A DNA stretch of 64,000 nt from positions 310,001-374,000 of the forward strand of contig JANQNX010000013.1 in NCBI GenBank assembly GCA_028279365.1, given 5' to 3'. A model generated the notes under the pieces. It was not told the origin of the DNA and searched no databases. It worked only from the letters and a program-made list of their open reading frames with translations. Shown piece by piece: positions 8,417 to 15,741 of the stretch (positions are counted from its first letter, which is position 1; each line of letters opens with the position of its first letter). This DNA comes from Gammaproteobacteria bacterium. Its GTDB lineage: Bacteria; Pseudomonadota; Gammaproteobacteria; Eutrophobiales; Eutrophobiaceae. The position numbers and the translations under genes were made by a program.

Positions 8417-9391
8417 TTACTTATCAGCCAGCAATATGGCACGAACCGGTGCCGGGTAGCCTTCTATGGTTTTCGATGGGTCATGCTCATCCAGAAAATC
8501 GGCCAGTGATTCATACTGCATCCAATCGGTAACACGCTGCTCACCCAGGCTGGTTCTTGTTACATCAATAATTCTCGGCTTATGAAAACCGGCTTTTTCA
8601 GCCCACGCTAACAACAACTGACAGGATGGAATCTCATGCACATTATTCATTTTTGCATAGCGGCCTTGTGGTGTTAGTGACTCAGCACCATCAGCTTCAA
8701 TGACCAGGGTCTCCAACACCAACTCACCACCTGGTATTAAACAGTTTCGCAGTTGTTGTAAATGCGCCAACGGATCGCGTCGATGATAGATCACGCCCAT
8801 GGAAAATACCGTGTCAAAATTTAATTCATATTCCGGCAATGCCTGAATGCCGAATGGGATGATCGACATGTTATCGGTGGCAAGATATTTATTAATCGCC
8901 CTGAACTGCATTAAGAATAACAAGGTCGGGTCAACACCAAGCACATAACTTGCACCCTGACCAAGCATCCTGAGACCATAATAACCGTTGCCACAACCGA
9001 CATCTAACACTGTGCGATTTTGAAGCGGCTTAATATGTGAGTGCAGACGTTGCCATTTCAGGTTGGAACGCCATTCTGTATCAATTTGTATTCCAAACAG
9101 ATTAAACGGCCCTTTACGCCAGGGCATTAATGTTTGTAATTGAGTGTGCAGTAATGATTTATCCTGTTCAGACAAATCCTTAGTTGTTCCGATTTGCACG
9201 GCGTCTTGTTGCAGTGCTATCGAGCCGGGTTTGATAGACGGCATACTATCTATCGCCGCTTTCCATTTTGGATAGTCACCATGTTTTACCTCAGTGAAAT
9301 AATCAGCCAGCTGTTGTTGCAGCGTCGCTGACCAGTCAGACATACCGTTTTCTTCCAGCATGCCGAACAGATGCTGATAATCATGTTGCAT
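8417..9391 (-). CDS. cmoB: tRNA U34 carboxymethyltransferase CmoB
   Basis: 324 residues, the normal CmoB length. It transfers the carboxymethyl group of carboxy-S-adenosylmethionine to 5-hydroxyuridine 34 of tRNA, giving cmo5U. The signature segments are WRKGPFNLFGIQIDTEWRSNLKWQRL, then the Rossmann motif TVLDVGCGNGYYGLRMLGQGA, VLGVDPTLLFLMQF, FSMGVIYHRRDPLAHLQQL and GYPAPVRAIL. It is the last gene of trhO-GST-cmoA-cmoB, six bases after cmoA, next to the enzyme that makes its cosubstrate. Confidence 0.96.
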   Translation of the reverse strand: MQHDYQHLFGMLEENGMSDWSATLQQQLADYFTEVKHGDYPKWKAAIDSMPSIKPGSIALQQDAVQIGTTKDLSEQDKSLLHTQLQTLMPWRKGPFNLFGIQIDTEWRSNLKWQRLHSHIKPLQNRTVLDVGCGNGYYGLRMLGQGASYVLGVDPTLLFLMQFRAINKYLATDNMSIIPFGIQALPEYELNFDTVFSMGVIYHRRDPLAHLQQLRNCLIPGGELVLETLVIEADGAESLTPQGRYAKMNNVHEIPSCQLLLAWAEKAGFHKPRIIDVTRTSLGEQRVTDWMQYESLADFLDEHDPSKTIEGYPAPVRAILLADK

Positions 9392-9397
9392 GTTGAA

Positions 9398-10114
9398 TTA
9401 TTTAATTGCCAATAATGAAATAAAATTAAGGCAACGTAACCATAATGTAGTTTGATTGAAGCCGGCTTGCTGCAACCGTACCTGATGCGTTTCAATGGTT
9501 TCCGGCATCAAGACTTTTTCCAATGCCTGCCGTTTGCCGGCGATTTCCATTTCGTTATAACCATTCAGTTTTTTCATCCGATGATGCAGGCCTTGCATTT
9601 GCTGCTCCAGGCTTTCATCATCAAACATGATCTTCTCGGAAAGCACCAACACTCCACCCGGTAACAAACCCTGGTAAATTCGCTTAAGCAATGTCAGACG
9701 TTGCTCTACCGGCACAAACTGCAAGGTAAAATTCATCACAACCATCGATGCATTGTTGATCGCGACATTAAGCACATCATCTTCCACAAACTCAATATTT
9801 GTTTGCTCCTTTAATGTCTCGCGACAGGCTTGCATCATGGCGTGGGAGTTATCGACGGCAACTAACTGAAAGGATTTATCGACCACGCCCTGCTCTATCG
9901 CCAGACAACCCGCCCCAAGCGAACAACCGAGATCATAAACATGGCTGTCTGCTGTGACATATTGATTAGCAATTGTACTAATCATTGATATCGCCAACGG
10001 ATAACCCGGCACAGAACGCTTAATCATGTCCGGAAACACCTTGGCTACCGTTTCGTTAAATTCAAACGGAGAAACAGGATCGTTGCTCCGATAGAGGGTG
10101 TCTTTGTTATCCAT
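9398..10114 (-). CDS. cmoA: Carboxy-S-adenosyl-L-methionine synthase CmoA
   Basis: 238 residues, typical CmoA. It converts SAM and prephenate to carboxy-SAM, the cofactor used by CmoB. Visible segments are FNETVAKVFPDMIKRSVPGY, VYDLGCSLGAGCLAIEQ (motif I), VAVDNSHAMMQACRE, MVVMNFTLQFVPVEQR and GGVLVLSEKIMFDD, all characteristic of this family. It is separated by three bases from the upstream GST gene and by six from cmoB, so the operon is continuous. Confidence 0.96.
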   Translation of the reverse strand: MDNKDTLYRSNDPVSPFEFNETVAKVFPDMIKRSVPGYPLAISMISTIANQYVTADSHVYDLGCSLGAGCLAIEQGVVDKSFQLVAVDNSHAMMQACRETLKEQTNIEFVEDDVLNVAINNASMVVMNFTLQFVPVEQRLTLLKRIYQGLLPGGVLVLSEKIMFDDESLEQQMQGLHHRMKKLNGYNEMEIAGKRQALEKVLMPETIETHQVRLQQAGFNQTTLWLRCLNFISLLAIK

Positions 10115-10117
10115 GCA

Positions 10118-10768
10118 CTAATTCGGAAAATAAACTGGCGACATGGTCGCATTCCATTGCGAATATTTTTTCATACAGCCCGTGAACAACTCACTCTCGT
10201 GCAGCCGATGATACCAATCAATCAAATGCTGATAGGAAGTAGAAAAAAACCAGTCTGGCTCGACATTCGCAAACTGACGAATAAACGGAAAGATCGCGAT
10301 ATCGGTAAATCCTAATTTGGATCCCAACAAGGCGAAACCCTCGTGTTGACTCAACATGGATTCCAAGCCTTGTAAAAAAAGCTCCGCCTGATCGCGATAA
10401 TACTGCTGTGAATGTTCTGGATACCCGACGTAATATTTATACCGATCCAGATAATATTTAAATTCATTATCATTCTGTTCTAACAGCGTATTCGCCTCCT
10501 CGTTATCAAGCTGTGATAACCAATCATCCGGATCGGATTGATTCAATGCCCACTTCATAATATCTAGACTTTGTTCAAGCACTTCATCATCGCTAATAGA
10601 GAGCACCGGCACCGTCGCTTTGTCCGAAATAGCCAGCATCTGTTTCGGTTTGTCTTTCAACACCACCTCGCGTAATTCACAACGTATATTGGCTTTACTT
10701 ATCGCCATTCTGGCTCGCATGGCATAGGGACAGCGCCGAAATGAATAAAGAACAGGTAGCTGAGACAT
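10118..10768 (-). CDS. Glutathione S-transferase family protein
   Basis: 216 residues from ATG 10768, where the thioredoxin-like domain begins (MSQLPVLYSFRRCPYAMRARMA). The open frame extends upstream inside trhO, but that part is a shadow. The N-terminal domain has a CPYA motif in place of a dithiol CxxC. The C-terminal helical domain includes LGSKLGFTDIAIFPFIRQFA. It is ten bases after trhO and three before cmoA, embedded in the wobble-uridine operon. Its role there is unknown; redox repair or glutathione chemistry would be a guess. Confidence 0.85.
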   Translation of the reverse strand: MSQLPVLYSFRRCPYAMRARMAISKANIRCELREVVLKDKPKQMLAISDKATVPVLSISDDEVLEQSLDIMKWALNQSDPDDWLSQLDNEEANTLLEQNDNEFKYYLDRYKYYVGYPEHSQQYYRDQAELFLQGLESMLSQHEGFALLGSKLGFTDIAIFPFIRQFANVEPDWFFSTSYQHLIDWYHRLHESELFTGCMKKYSQWNATMSPVYFPN

Positions 10769-10778
10769 AACACACAAA

Positions 10779-11702
10779 TTAGCTGGGCATTTTCGCGCCA
10801 ATATGTGCTTCATTGCGCTGCTCGGCAAGCTCCACCTGACGTTGGCGTTCACCGAACGCTTCCCGTTGAGTGGTGGTAGTTTCATTAATGCACTGCGGAC
10901 AAGACACGCCCTTCTGATAATGTTCAGAGGCCATGTCTTGTTCTGATATAGGCCGACGACAGGCAAAGCACTGCTCATACTTTCCCTCGGCCAGTTCATG
11001 ATCAACAGAAACCCGTCCATCGAAGACAAAACATTCGCCTTCCCAAAGACTGTCATCGCTGCTGACTTCTTCCAGATATTTCAGAATCCCACCTTTTAAA
11101 TGATAGACCTCTTCAAAACCCTGGTTGAGCATATACGCTGATGCTTTTTCGCAGCGAATTCCTCCAGTACAAAACATGGCCACTTTTTTGTGTTTCTTCG
11201 GGTCAAGGTGTTGTTTGACGTATTCCGGAAATTCGCGAAAGTTCGTGGTATCCGGATCGATGGCATGTTTAAAACTGCCAATCTGATATTCATAATGATT
11301 GCGCGTATCGACCAAGGTCACATCCGGATCCGAGATCAAGGCATTCCAGTCTTTGGGTTCTACATAAGTGCCAACGTTTGTGGTCGGATCGATATCCGGC
11401 TGCCCCAGGGTCACGATCTCTTTCTTAAGTTTGACCTTGGTTCGATGAAACGGTATCTCATCGCTGAGCGATTCTTTATGCTCCAGATCAGCCAAACGCG
11501 CGTCGGATTTCAAATAATCCAGTAAGGCATCAATCGCGGCACGAGTGCCGACGACTGTACCATTGATCCCCTCTCTCGCAAGCAGGATCGTGCCCTTGAT
11601 GGCATGGCGCTGACAAAAATTCAGCAGTGTGGCTTGCAACGCCTCAAAATCATCCAGACGGACAAATTTATACAGGGCCGCGACAACATAATGTTCTGAC
11701 AT
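10779..11702 (-). CDS. trhO: tRNA uridine(34) hydroxylase TrhO (rhodanese family)
   Basis: 307 residues, UPF0176/YceA family. TrhO uses oxygen to hydroxylate U34 to ho5U in tRNA, the first step toward cmo5U. The order is an N-terminal acylphosphatase-like part ([29 protein letters not shown]), a rhodanese domain with active-site cysteine in [16 protein letters not shown], and a C-terminal CxxC pair (CFACRRP and CPQC) suggesting a zinc knuckle. It is first in the operon leading to cmoA and cmoB. The promoter should lie in the 164-base gap shared with the divergent gene at 11867. Confidence 0.95.
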   Translation of the reverse strand: MSEHYVVAALYKFVRLDDFEALQATLLNFCQRHAIKGTILLAREGINGTVVGTRAAIDALLDYLKSDARLADLEHKESLSDEIPFHRTKVKLKKEIVTLGQPDIDPTTNVGTYVEPKDWNALISDPDVTLVDTRNHYEYQIGSFKHAIDPDTTNFREFPEYVKQHLDPKKHKKVAMFCTGGIRCEKASAYMLNQGFEEVYHLKGGILKYLEEVSSDDSLWEGECFVFDGRVSVDHELAEGKYEQCFACRRPISEQDMASEHYQKGVSCPQCINETTTTQREAFGERQRQVELAEQRNEAHIGAKMPS

Positions 11703-11866
11703 AAACCTTTTTTTTACATTAAGTTTAATTTTTAAGTTATTGTTTTTATTAATTTTTTAATAGTTAACTAATGTAGATTCAGCGTTTATCTGAAAACTTT
11801 CAAACATATCACTGAATATGCCGCTATAGTTTATCATTTATACAATTCTTCAAAATACGTTCCGGG

Positions 11867-12946
11867 ATGCAAGCTCAAAAAGAAAACAACATGGCCGAGA
11901 GGCGAAACTATTATCGTATTCTCAATGTGCAACCCGACGCCCCGCTGTCGCAAATTAAAAGTAATTACCGCACGCTATTACAAAAATTACGATTACACCC
12001 GGATTTAGGTGGTCAGGAAGAACAGGCGGCAATCATTAATGAAGCCTATAACATCCTGCGTCATCCGGAAAAGCGTGCCGTCTATGATGCAGAATTATTG
12101 AAACAGCATGACATCAAATCGCTGTCTCAGGGGCATTTACAGCAACAGGCAAGTACAATAACAACAGACCGTCACGGCAACAAACGCAACTTCTATCGTT
12201 TATTTAATATTCAGGCAGATGCATCGGCGGCAATCATCAAGACCAGCTATCAGACATTATTAAAGGCAGACAACATTCCCGCCGCAGCCATCAAGGAAGC
12301 CTACGCTATCCTGGGTAATCAGAAAAAACGCGCCGTTTATGACCAATTACTACAGAAAGTCGGACATGCGGAAGCAGTCAAGCGATTACTGAATATATCG
12401 ACCAACGTCAAAACCGAACTGTCTACGCAGGCAACCGAACATAACGATGCGTCACGTCTCAATCGCAATCGCCTATCGGCCTCCTACGGCAACAAGCCCT
12501 ATCAGCCACTCATTACGCGTTATTGTCATTTTTGTAAAACGCCGCATAACGAAAATGAAGGCGATGACGGTCTGGCACTCTGCCTCGAATGCGACAGTCC
12601 ATTGTTTCCGCCATCGAGTCTCTTTACCGAACAACAACGACGGGATATTGTTCGCATTGCCAAACGTGATGATCGCATCACGTTTTATACCGATTGGCCG
12701 GGTGAACAGTATCACGCTGCCATGCTTGATATGTCGCCAACCGGTCTGAAGCTACAAACCAGCGCATTACTACAGGAACAACAACTGCTCAAAATTGAGG
12801 CGGACACCTTCAAAGCAGTGGGCCAGGTCACGCATATTAGTCATGAATATATCGAAGGAAAAATTGGTGATGATAGCGTCGGTATCAAATTCCTGACCGT
12901 GAACTTTGATAAATTAAAGGGGCAGTTTTTTTCAGCGAGTGCCTAA
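11867..12946 (+). CDS. J-domain / degenerate J-domain / zinc-ribbon / PilZ multidomain protein
   Basis: 359 residues, with an alternative ATG at 11891. Domains in order: a J-domain (about 10-75) with the HPD motif (LHPDLGG), which should stimulate an Hsp70 partner; a second J-like domain (about 105-165, NFYRLFNIQADASAAIIKTSYQTLL) in which HPD is missing; a CxxC..CxxC pair (CHFCKTP and CLECDSP, about 220-245); and a C-terminal PilZ domain with RxxxR-like KRDDR and DMSPTGLKL, the DxSxxG motif that binds cyclic di-GMP. The reading is a cytoplasmic c-di-GMP-responsive DnaK cochaperone. No dnaK or grpE gene is adjacent. Confidence 0.8.
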   Translation: MQAQKENNMAERRNYYRILNVQPDAPLSQIKSNYRTLLQKLRLHPDLGGQEEQAAIINEAYNILRHPEKRAVYDAELLKQHDIKSLSQGHLQQQASTITTDRHGNKRNFYRLFNIQADASAAIIKTSYQTLLKADNIPAAAIKEAYAILGNQKKRAVYDQLLQKVGHAEAVKRLLNISTNVKTELSTQATEHNDASRLNRNRLSASYGNKPYQPLITRYCHFCKTPHNENEGDDGLALCLECDSPLFPPSSLFTEQQRRDIVRIAKRDDRITFYTDWPGEQYHAAMLDMSPTGLKLQTSALLQEQQLLKIEADTFKAVGQVTHISHEYIEGKIGDDSVGIKFLTVNFDKLKGQFFSASA

Positions 12947-12984
12947 CACTAATATTTAAAGATAATGGACCTTTATTATCTACG

Positions 12985-13395
12985 TTAAGCTCTTCGCAAT
13001 CCTTTTATACTCTGCCATGAACCCTGATTGGGTAGGCGATATTCCCAAAAATTCCAGCCATTAACGTGATTACCAGTAATCTTCATCGCAGCAGCTGAAG
13101 GTGAATCGAAGCTCTCATTATTTATCACCAACGCTCCATCTATTACTCTGGCTAAATATGTTCGGCCTTTATAGTGTGCACGGAATTCGGTTCTCTCGGG
13201 AAAAGTCACACCTTTGGTGATCCAGGCACCTTTGTTCCGCTCTGGTTCATTGCCGTTCACCTCTTTTATCGCGAGACGCGCTGGTAAATCCAACAACTCT
13301 CTCAGCACATCATTCTCAGTAACATGTTCATTTGGCCTTCGCAAAGTCAACGCCTTAAATACATCGAAATCCACTTCTATGGTGTGCATAGTCAA
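12985..13395 (-). CDS. RHH-like/RAMA (DUF4357-like) DNA-associated protein
   Basis: 136 residues. The N-terminus (TIEVDFDVFKAL, then NDVLRELLDLP) resembles the SeqA N-terminal or ribbon-helix-helix module. The C-terminus (YKGRTYLARVIDGALVINNE, SPSAAAMKITGNHVNGWNFWEY) matches the RAMA/DUF4357 type, usually fused to or encoded near restriction-modification enzymes. It is transcribed away from the XRE/AbiEii pair; the shared 159-base AT-rich gap holds an inverted repeat. No methyltransferase is adjacent; the nearest is 12 kb away. Family assignment is by eye. Confidence 0.65.
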   Translation of the reverse strand: MTMHTIEVDFDVFKALTLRRPNEHVTENDVLRELLDLPARLAIKEVNGNEPERNKGAWITKGVTFPERTEFRAHYKGRTYLARVIDGALVINNESFDSPSAAAMKITGNHVNGWNFWEYRLPNQGSWQSIKGLRRA

Positions 13396-13521
13396 CTCCT
13401 AATCTAAATACTATTCATTAGTGCTATAGTACTAATATTTTTCATTATCAGCAAAATATATCTAAATTATTGATTATATCAATAGTAATTATGACTTGTT
13501 TAATAGTATTGAGCTAGCTAT

Positions 13522-13543
13522 TATGTTCAATATATTTAACATA
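13522..13543. promoter_or_regulatory. Inverted repeat, probable operator of the XRE antitoxin
   Basis: TATGTT and AACATA arms (13522-13527 and 13538-13543) flank a 10-base AT-only-plus-C spacer, 12 bases before the XRE gene start. Helix-turn-helix antitoxins of this kind usually repress their own operon from such a site. The function is inferred from position and symmetry alone. Confidence 0.5.
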
Positions 13544-13554
13544 TAGAGAGCTTA

Positions 13555-14034
13555 ATGCGATTACAAGAATTCGGTTTTGCCGTTCGACATGCTCGCCAGC
13601 AACTGGGGCTGACACAACAAGCGTTGGCCAAATCAGCAGGGGTATCTCGAACGACATTAAACCAGCTAGAAAACGGTTTATTTAGCAATCTCAGTGTGAA
13701 TAAGCTCCAGTCACTATTGGAAAAAGTCGGACTGACATTGGCACTTTTGCCTGCTACAAAAAACAAGCGCAAAGACCCTTTCGAAGCTGCCTGTACGACA
13801 GCGAGTATCAGCTATAAAAACCCGTTAACAGTGGATGAATTGATTCGAGGTCTGCTGACTGGAGCAATACCTGCTGGAAAACGTCCGCATTTTCGTACCC
13901 TCTTACAGGAAGTGCCAAAGATTCTACTACAAGAATTGGTTAGCGAGGCAAAACGCTGGAGCGAAGCGGGTAAAGTGGAAAAAAACCTGGTGAAAATTGC
14001 CGATGAACTCGGTGTGTCATTGAACGATAATTAA
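13555..14034 (+). CDS. XRE-family antitoxin of an AbiEii-type toxin-antitoxin pair
   Basis: 159 residues. The helix-turn-helix of the XRE/Cro type occupies about residues 8-62 (VRHARQQLGLTQQALAKSAGVSRTTLNQLENG). The rest is helical and probably binds the toxin. It ends one base before the nucleotidyltransferase gene, so the two form a tight bicistron. An inverted repeat upstream suggests autoregulation. The antitoxin role rests on pairing with an AbiEii-like gene. Confidence 0.78.
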   Translation: MRLQEFGFAVRHARQQLGLTQQALAKSAGVSRTTLNQLENGLFSNLSVNKLQSLLEKVGLTLALLPATKNKRKDPFEAACTTASISYKNPLTVDELIRGLLTGAIPAGKRPHFRTLLQEVPKILLQELVSEAKRWSEAGKVEKNLVKIADELGVSLNDN

Positions 14035-14035
14035 T

Positions 14036-14707
14036 ATGGACGAACAAGCATTAAAAATATGGGAAACATTATTTCAGCGTGCACTTGCACTGATTGATTC
14101 AGTCAATGAGAACGGCACTGCCTTAAACGACTGGAGTTTTGGCGGTGGAACGGTATTGATGCTGAGACACCAACACCGCTTTAGTAAAGATATCGATATC
14201 TTTATCCAGGATCCACAATACCTCGGCTTTCTCACACCACGACTCAGTGATGTGGTGGAATCCTTCACCGGCAAGTACATTGAACACGCGGGGTTTATAA
14301 AACTGATTTTTGACGAAGGCGAAATTGATTTTATCGCTTCAGCACCTCTTACTCAGAACCCGTTTATAAAAGAAACGCTTTTTGATAGAGAAATTCAACT
14401 GGAGACATCCACCGAGATCATCGCAAAAAAACTCTGGCATCGAGGTGATCAGTTTACTGCGCGTGATATCTTTGATCTCGCCACAGTCATCGAAAAAGAA
14501 CCGGAAGCACTGACTGAAATCACACCGATCCTGTCGGAAAGAAAAGAAACAATAACAAATAGAATTACCTCACTAAGTGACGCATTACGTGAAGATTTCA
14601 ATGAACTTGAGGCACTCGAATGCAAACGCAGTTTTGATGACTGTGTGGAATTAGTTAGCGAATGTTTTAATCGTGCACTACGGTATACGCAACAATCAAC
14701 AAAATGA
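14036..14707 (+). CDS. Nucleotidyltransferase AbiEii/AbiGii-type toxin
   Basis: 223 residues of the AbiEii/AbiGii toxin group (DNA polymerase beta-like fold). The core GGGTVLM motif and SKDIDIFI (DxD metal ligands) lie near residues 39-60, with a third acidic site at EGEIDFI. EIIAKKLWHRGDQFTARDIFDLA is the family's conserved helical motif. The family blocks growth by nucleotidylating tRNA or similar targets. The last codons, about ALRYTQQSTK, read in antisense across a truncated brnT gene, so the present C-terminus was apparently acquired by insertion into brnT. Confidence 0.78.
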   Translation: MDEQALKIWETLFQRALALIDSVNENGTALNDWSFGGGTVLMLRHQHRFSKDIDIFIQDPQYLGFLTPRLSDVVESFTGKYIEHAGFIKLIFDEGEIDFIASAPLTQNPFIKETLFDREIQLETSTEIIAKKLWHRGDQFTARDIFDLATVIEKEPEALTEITPILSERKETITNRITSLSDALREDFNELEALECKRSFDDCVELVSECFNRALRYTQQSTK

Positions 14708-14873
14708 CATCATCAATCATGCTCAATGTCTGCCAACGCTCTTCTCCCTGTTCATGACGATCCTGAATACTAAGATGATGCGGATCGTCAAAGTCGAGGC
14801 TGGCCGTTCCAAAAGAAACATTATGTTTAATCCGGTGTGCCTTGTCCTTATTTTGATTCCATTCAAAACGCAC
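14667..14873 (-). pseudogene. brnT: Truncated brnT toxin remnant
   Basis: From a GTG start at 14873 the frame gives a BrnT N-terminus (RFEWNQNKDKAHRIKHNVSF, SIQDRHEQGEERWQTLSMIDD). It closely resembles the intact BrnT at 38481-38780 but stops at VAYTVVHD, after 68 residues. The final strand-helix (IIRIISARKATKQE in the intact copy) and the brnA gene are missing. The break coincides with the 3' end of the opposing AbiEii-type gene. The brnT promoter elements survive upstream. Presumed inactive. Confidence 0.78.
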
Positions 14874-14879
14874 TTCATA

Positions 14880-14908
14880 AATGTAGTTACAATTTCGTAA
14901 ATATACAA
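14880..14908 (-). promoter_or_regulatory. Surviving brnT promoter
   Basis: Read on the minus strand, TTGTAT (14903-14908), a 17-base spacer and TACATT (14880-14885) form a sigma-70-like promoter directly upstream of the brnT remnant. The arrangement and flanking bases match those in front of the intact brnT (38787-38815), including the AAGCTTGT/AGCTTGTG context. Confidence 0.55.
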
Positions 14909-14996
14909 GCTTTACTCAAAAATGGAATATATTTATTTAAGACACGACAGCATTAAGCGATTAGGTAACCGATTGATTAAATTTTGATGCATAAAA

Positions 14997-15018
14997 AAAG
15001 CCCCATTGCTGGGGCTTT
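14997..15018 (-). terminator. Rho-independent terminator of the 15046 gene
   Basis: Arms AAAGCCCC (14997-15004) and GGGGCTTT (15011-15018) with a six-base loop. On the minus strand the hairpin is followed by a run of Ts (14993-14999 as As on plus). It lies 28 bases after the stop of the small secreted-protein gene. Confidence 0.85.
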
Positions 15019-15045
15019 CATGTTAATCCTGGAATAAGAATGAAC

Positions 15046-15324
15046 TCAGCGTTCCAGGCTCTCCAGATAATCAGTCATATGAATGCTGTCATAATCCGAC
15101 TGAGGATCAACGAAGCGCTCATTAACATTAACATTTTCAGTAAGCGCTACGGTTTCCAGTGCGGAAATGTCGATAACCCTTGTCTCATTCAGATCAGTTT
15201 GCGAGTCTGTGAAATAAAGAGAGTTATAGTCTGATTGCGGATCATCAAAAGCGAAGGCCGTTAAAGATAAACCAGAGAAAGCCAAAGCTAAAATTACATT
15301 ACCTGCTAATTTCATTGTAGTCAC
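15046..15324 (-). CDS. Small secreted protein with an internal DPQSDY repeat
   Basis: 92 residues with a signal peptide (hydrophobic NVILALAFSGLSLTAFA) and a mature part of about 67 residues. The mature protein holds two imperfect copies of an 18-residue acidic unit, DPQSDYNSLYFTD and DPQSDYDSIHMTD, at each end. No cysteines. Family not recognised. It has its own terminator, so it is a single transcription unit. A cell-surface or metal-binding role is only a guess from acidity. Confidence 0.68.
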   Translation of the reverse strand: MTTMKLAGNVILALAFSGLSLTAFAFDDPQSDYNSLYFTDSQTDLNETRVIDISALETVALTENVNVNERFVDPQSDYDSIHMTDYLESLER

Positions 15325-15741
15325 CTCATACTCTTATGTGTTTTTAGTATTATTAATCTTGTCTAAGAACTAATAGTTTAGACGAAAATCAAGAATATAG
15401 TTCGCGTTAGCTAATGAGTAAAACTGATTTTATCTATCAGCTTAACAGATAATGAAAATGCTGCATTGCACACAGATAACTTCATAAAATTGACATATAG
15501 GCAATATATATTCAAGCAGTTATCGGCAAGCATTCCTTACCCGTCACAGTCTTGCTTACGTAACAATAATCATTTAAAAGTAACATTCATTTCACATCGA
15601 GTTATTGGTGAATAATGATATTTTTAATATAATGCAAGTTCAGGCACCTATAAGATACATAAAGCCATGGAATTGAAGTAAGAAGGTAATTGAAAAACTT
15701 TTACCGCTAACTGAATTACTTACAATTTTACAATCCTGTTT
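15325..15741. other. AT-rich intergenic region
   Basis: A 417-base gap between two divergent genes. No open frame of note. It should hold the promoters of the small secreted protein and of the GGDEF/EAL gene, but no convincing paired -35/-10 or regulator site was picked out. The GGDEF/EAL start at 15742 lacks an evident ribosome binding site. Confidence 0.6.

Noticed and set aside
10769-11056. N-terminal extension of the GST gene
   Set aside because: The extension reads through trhO coding sequence in another frame. The thioredoxin-like fold starts at ATG 10768.
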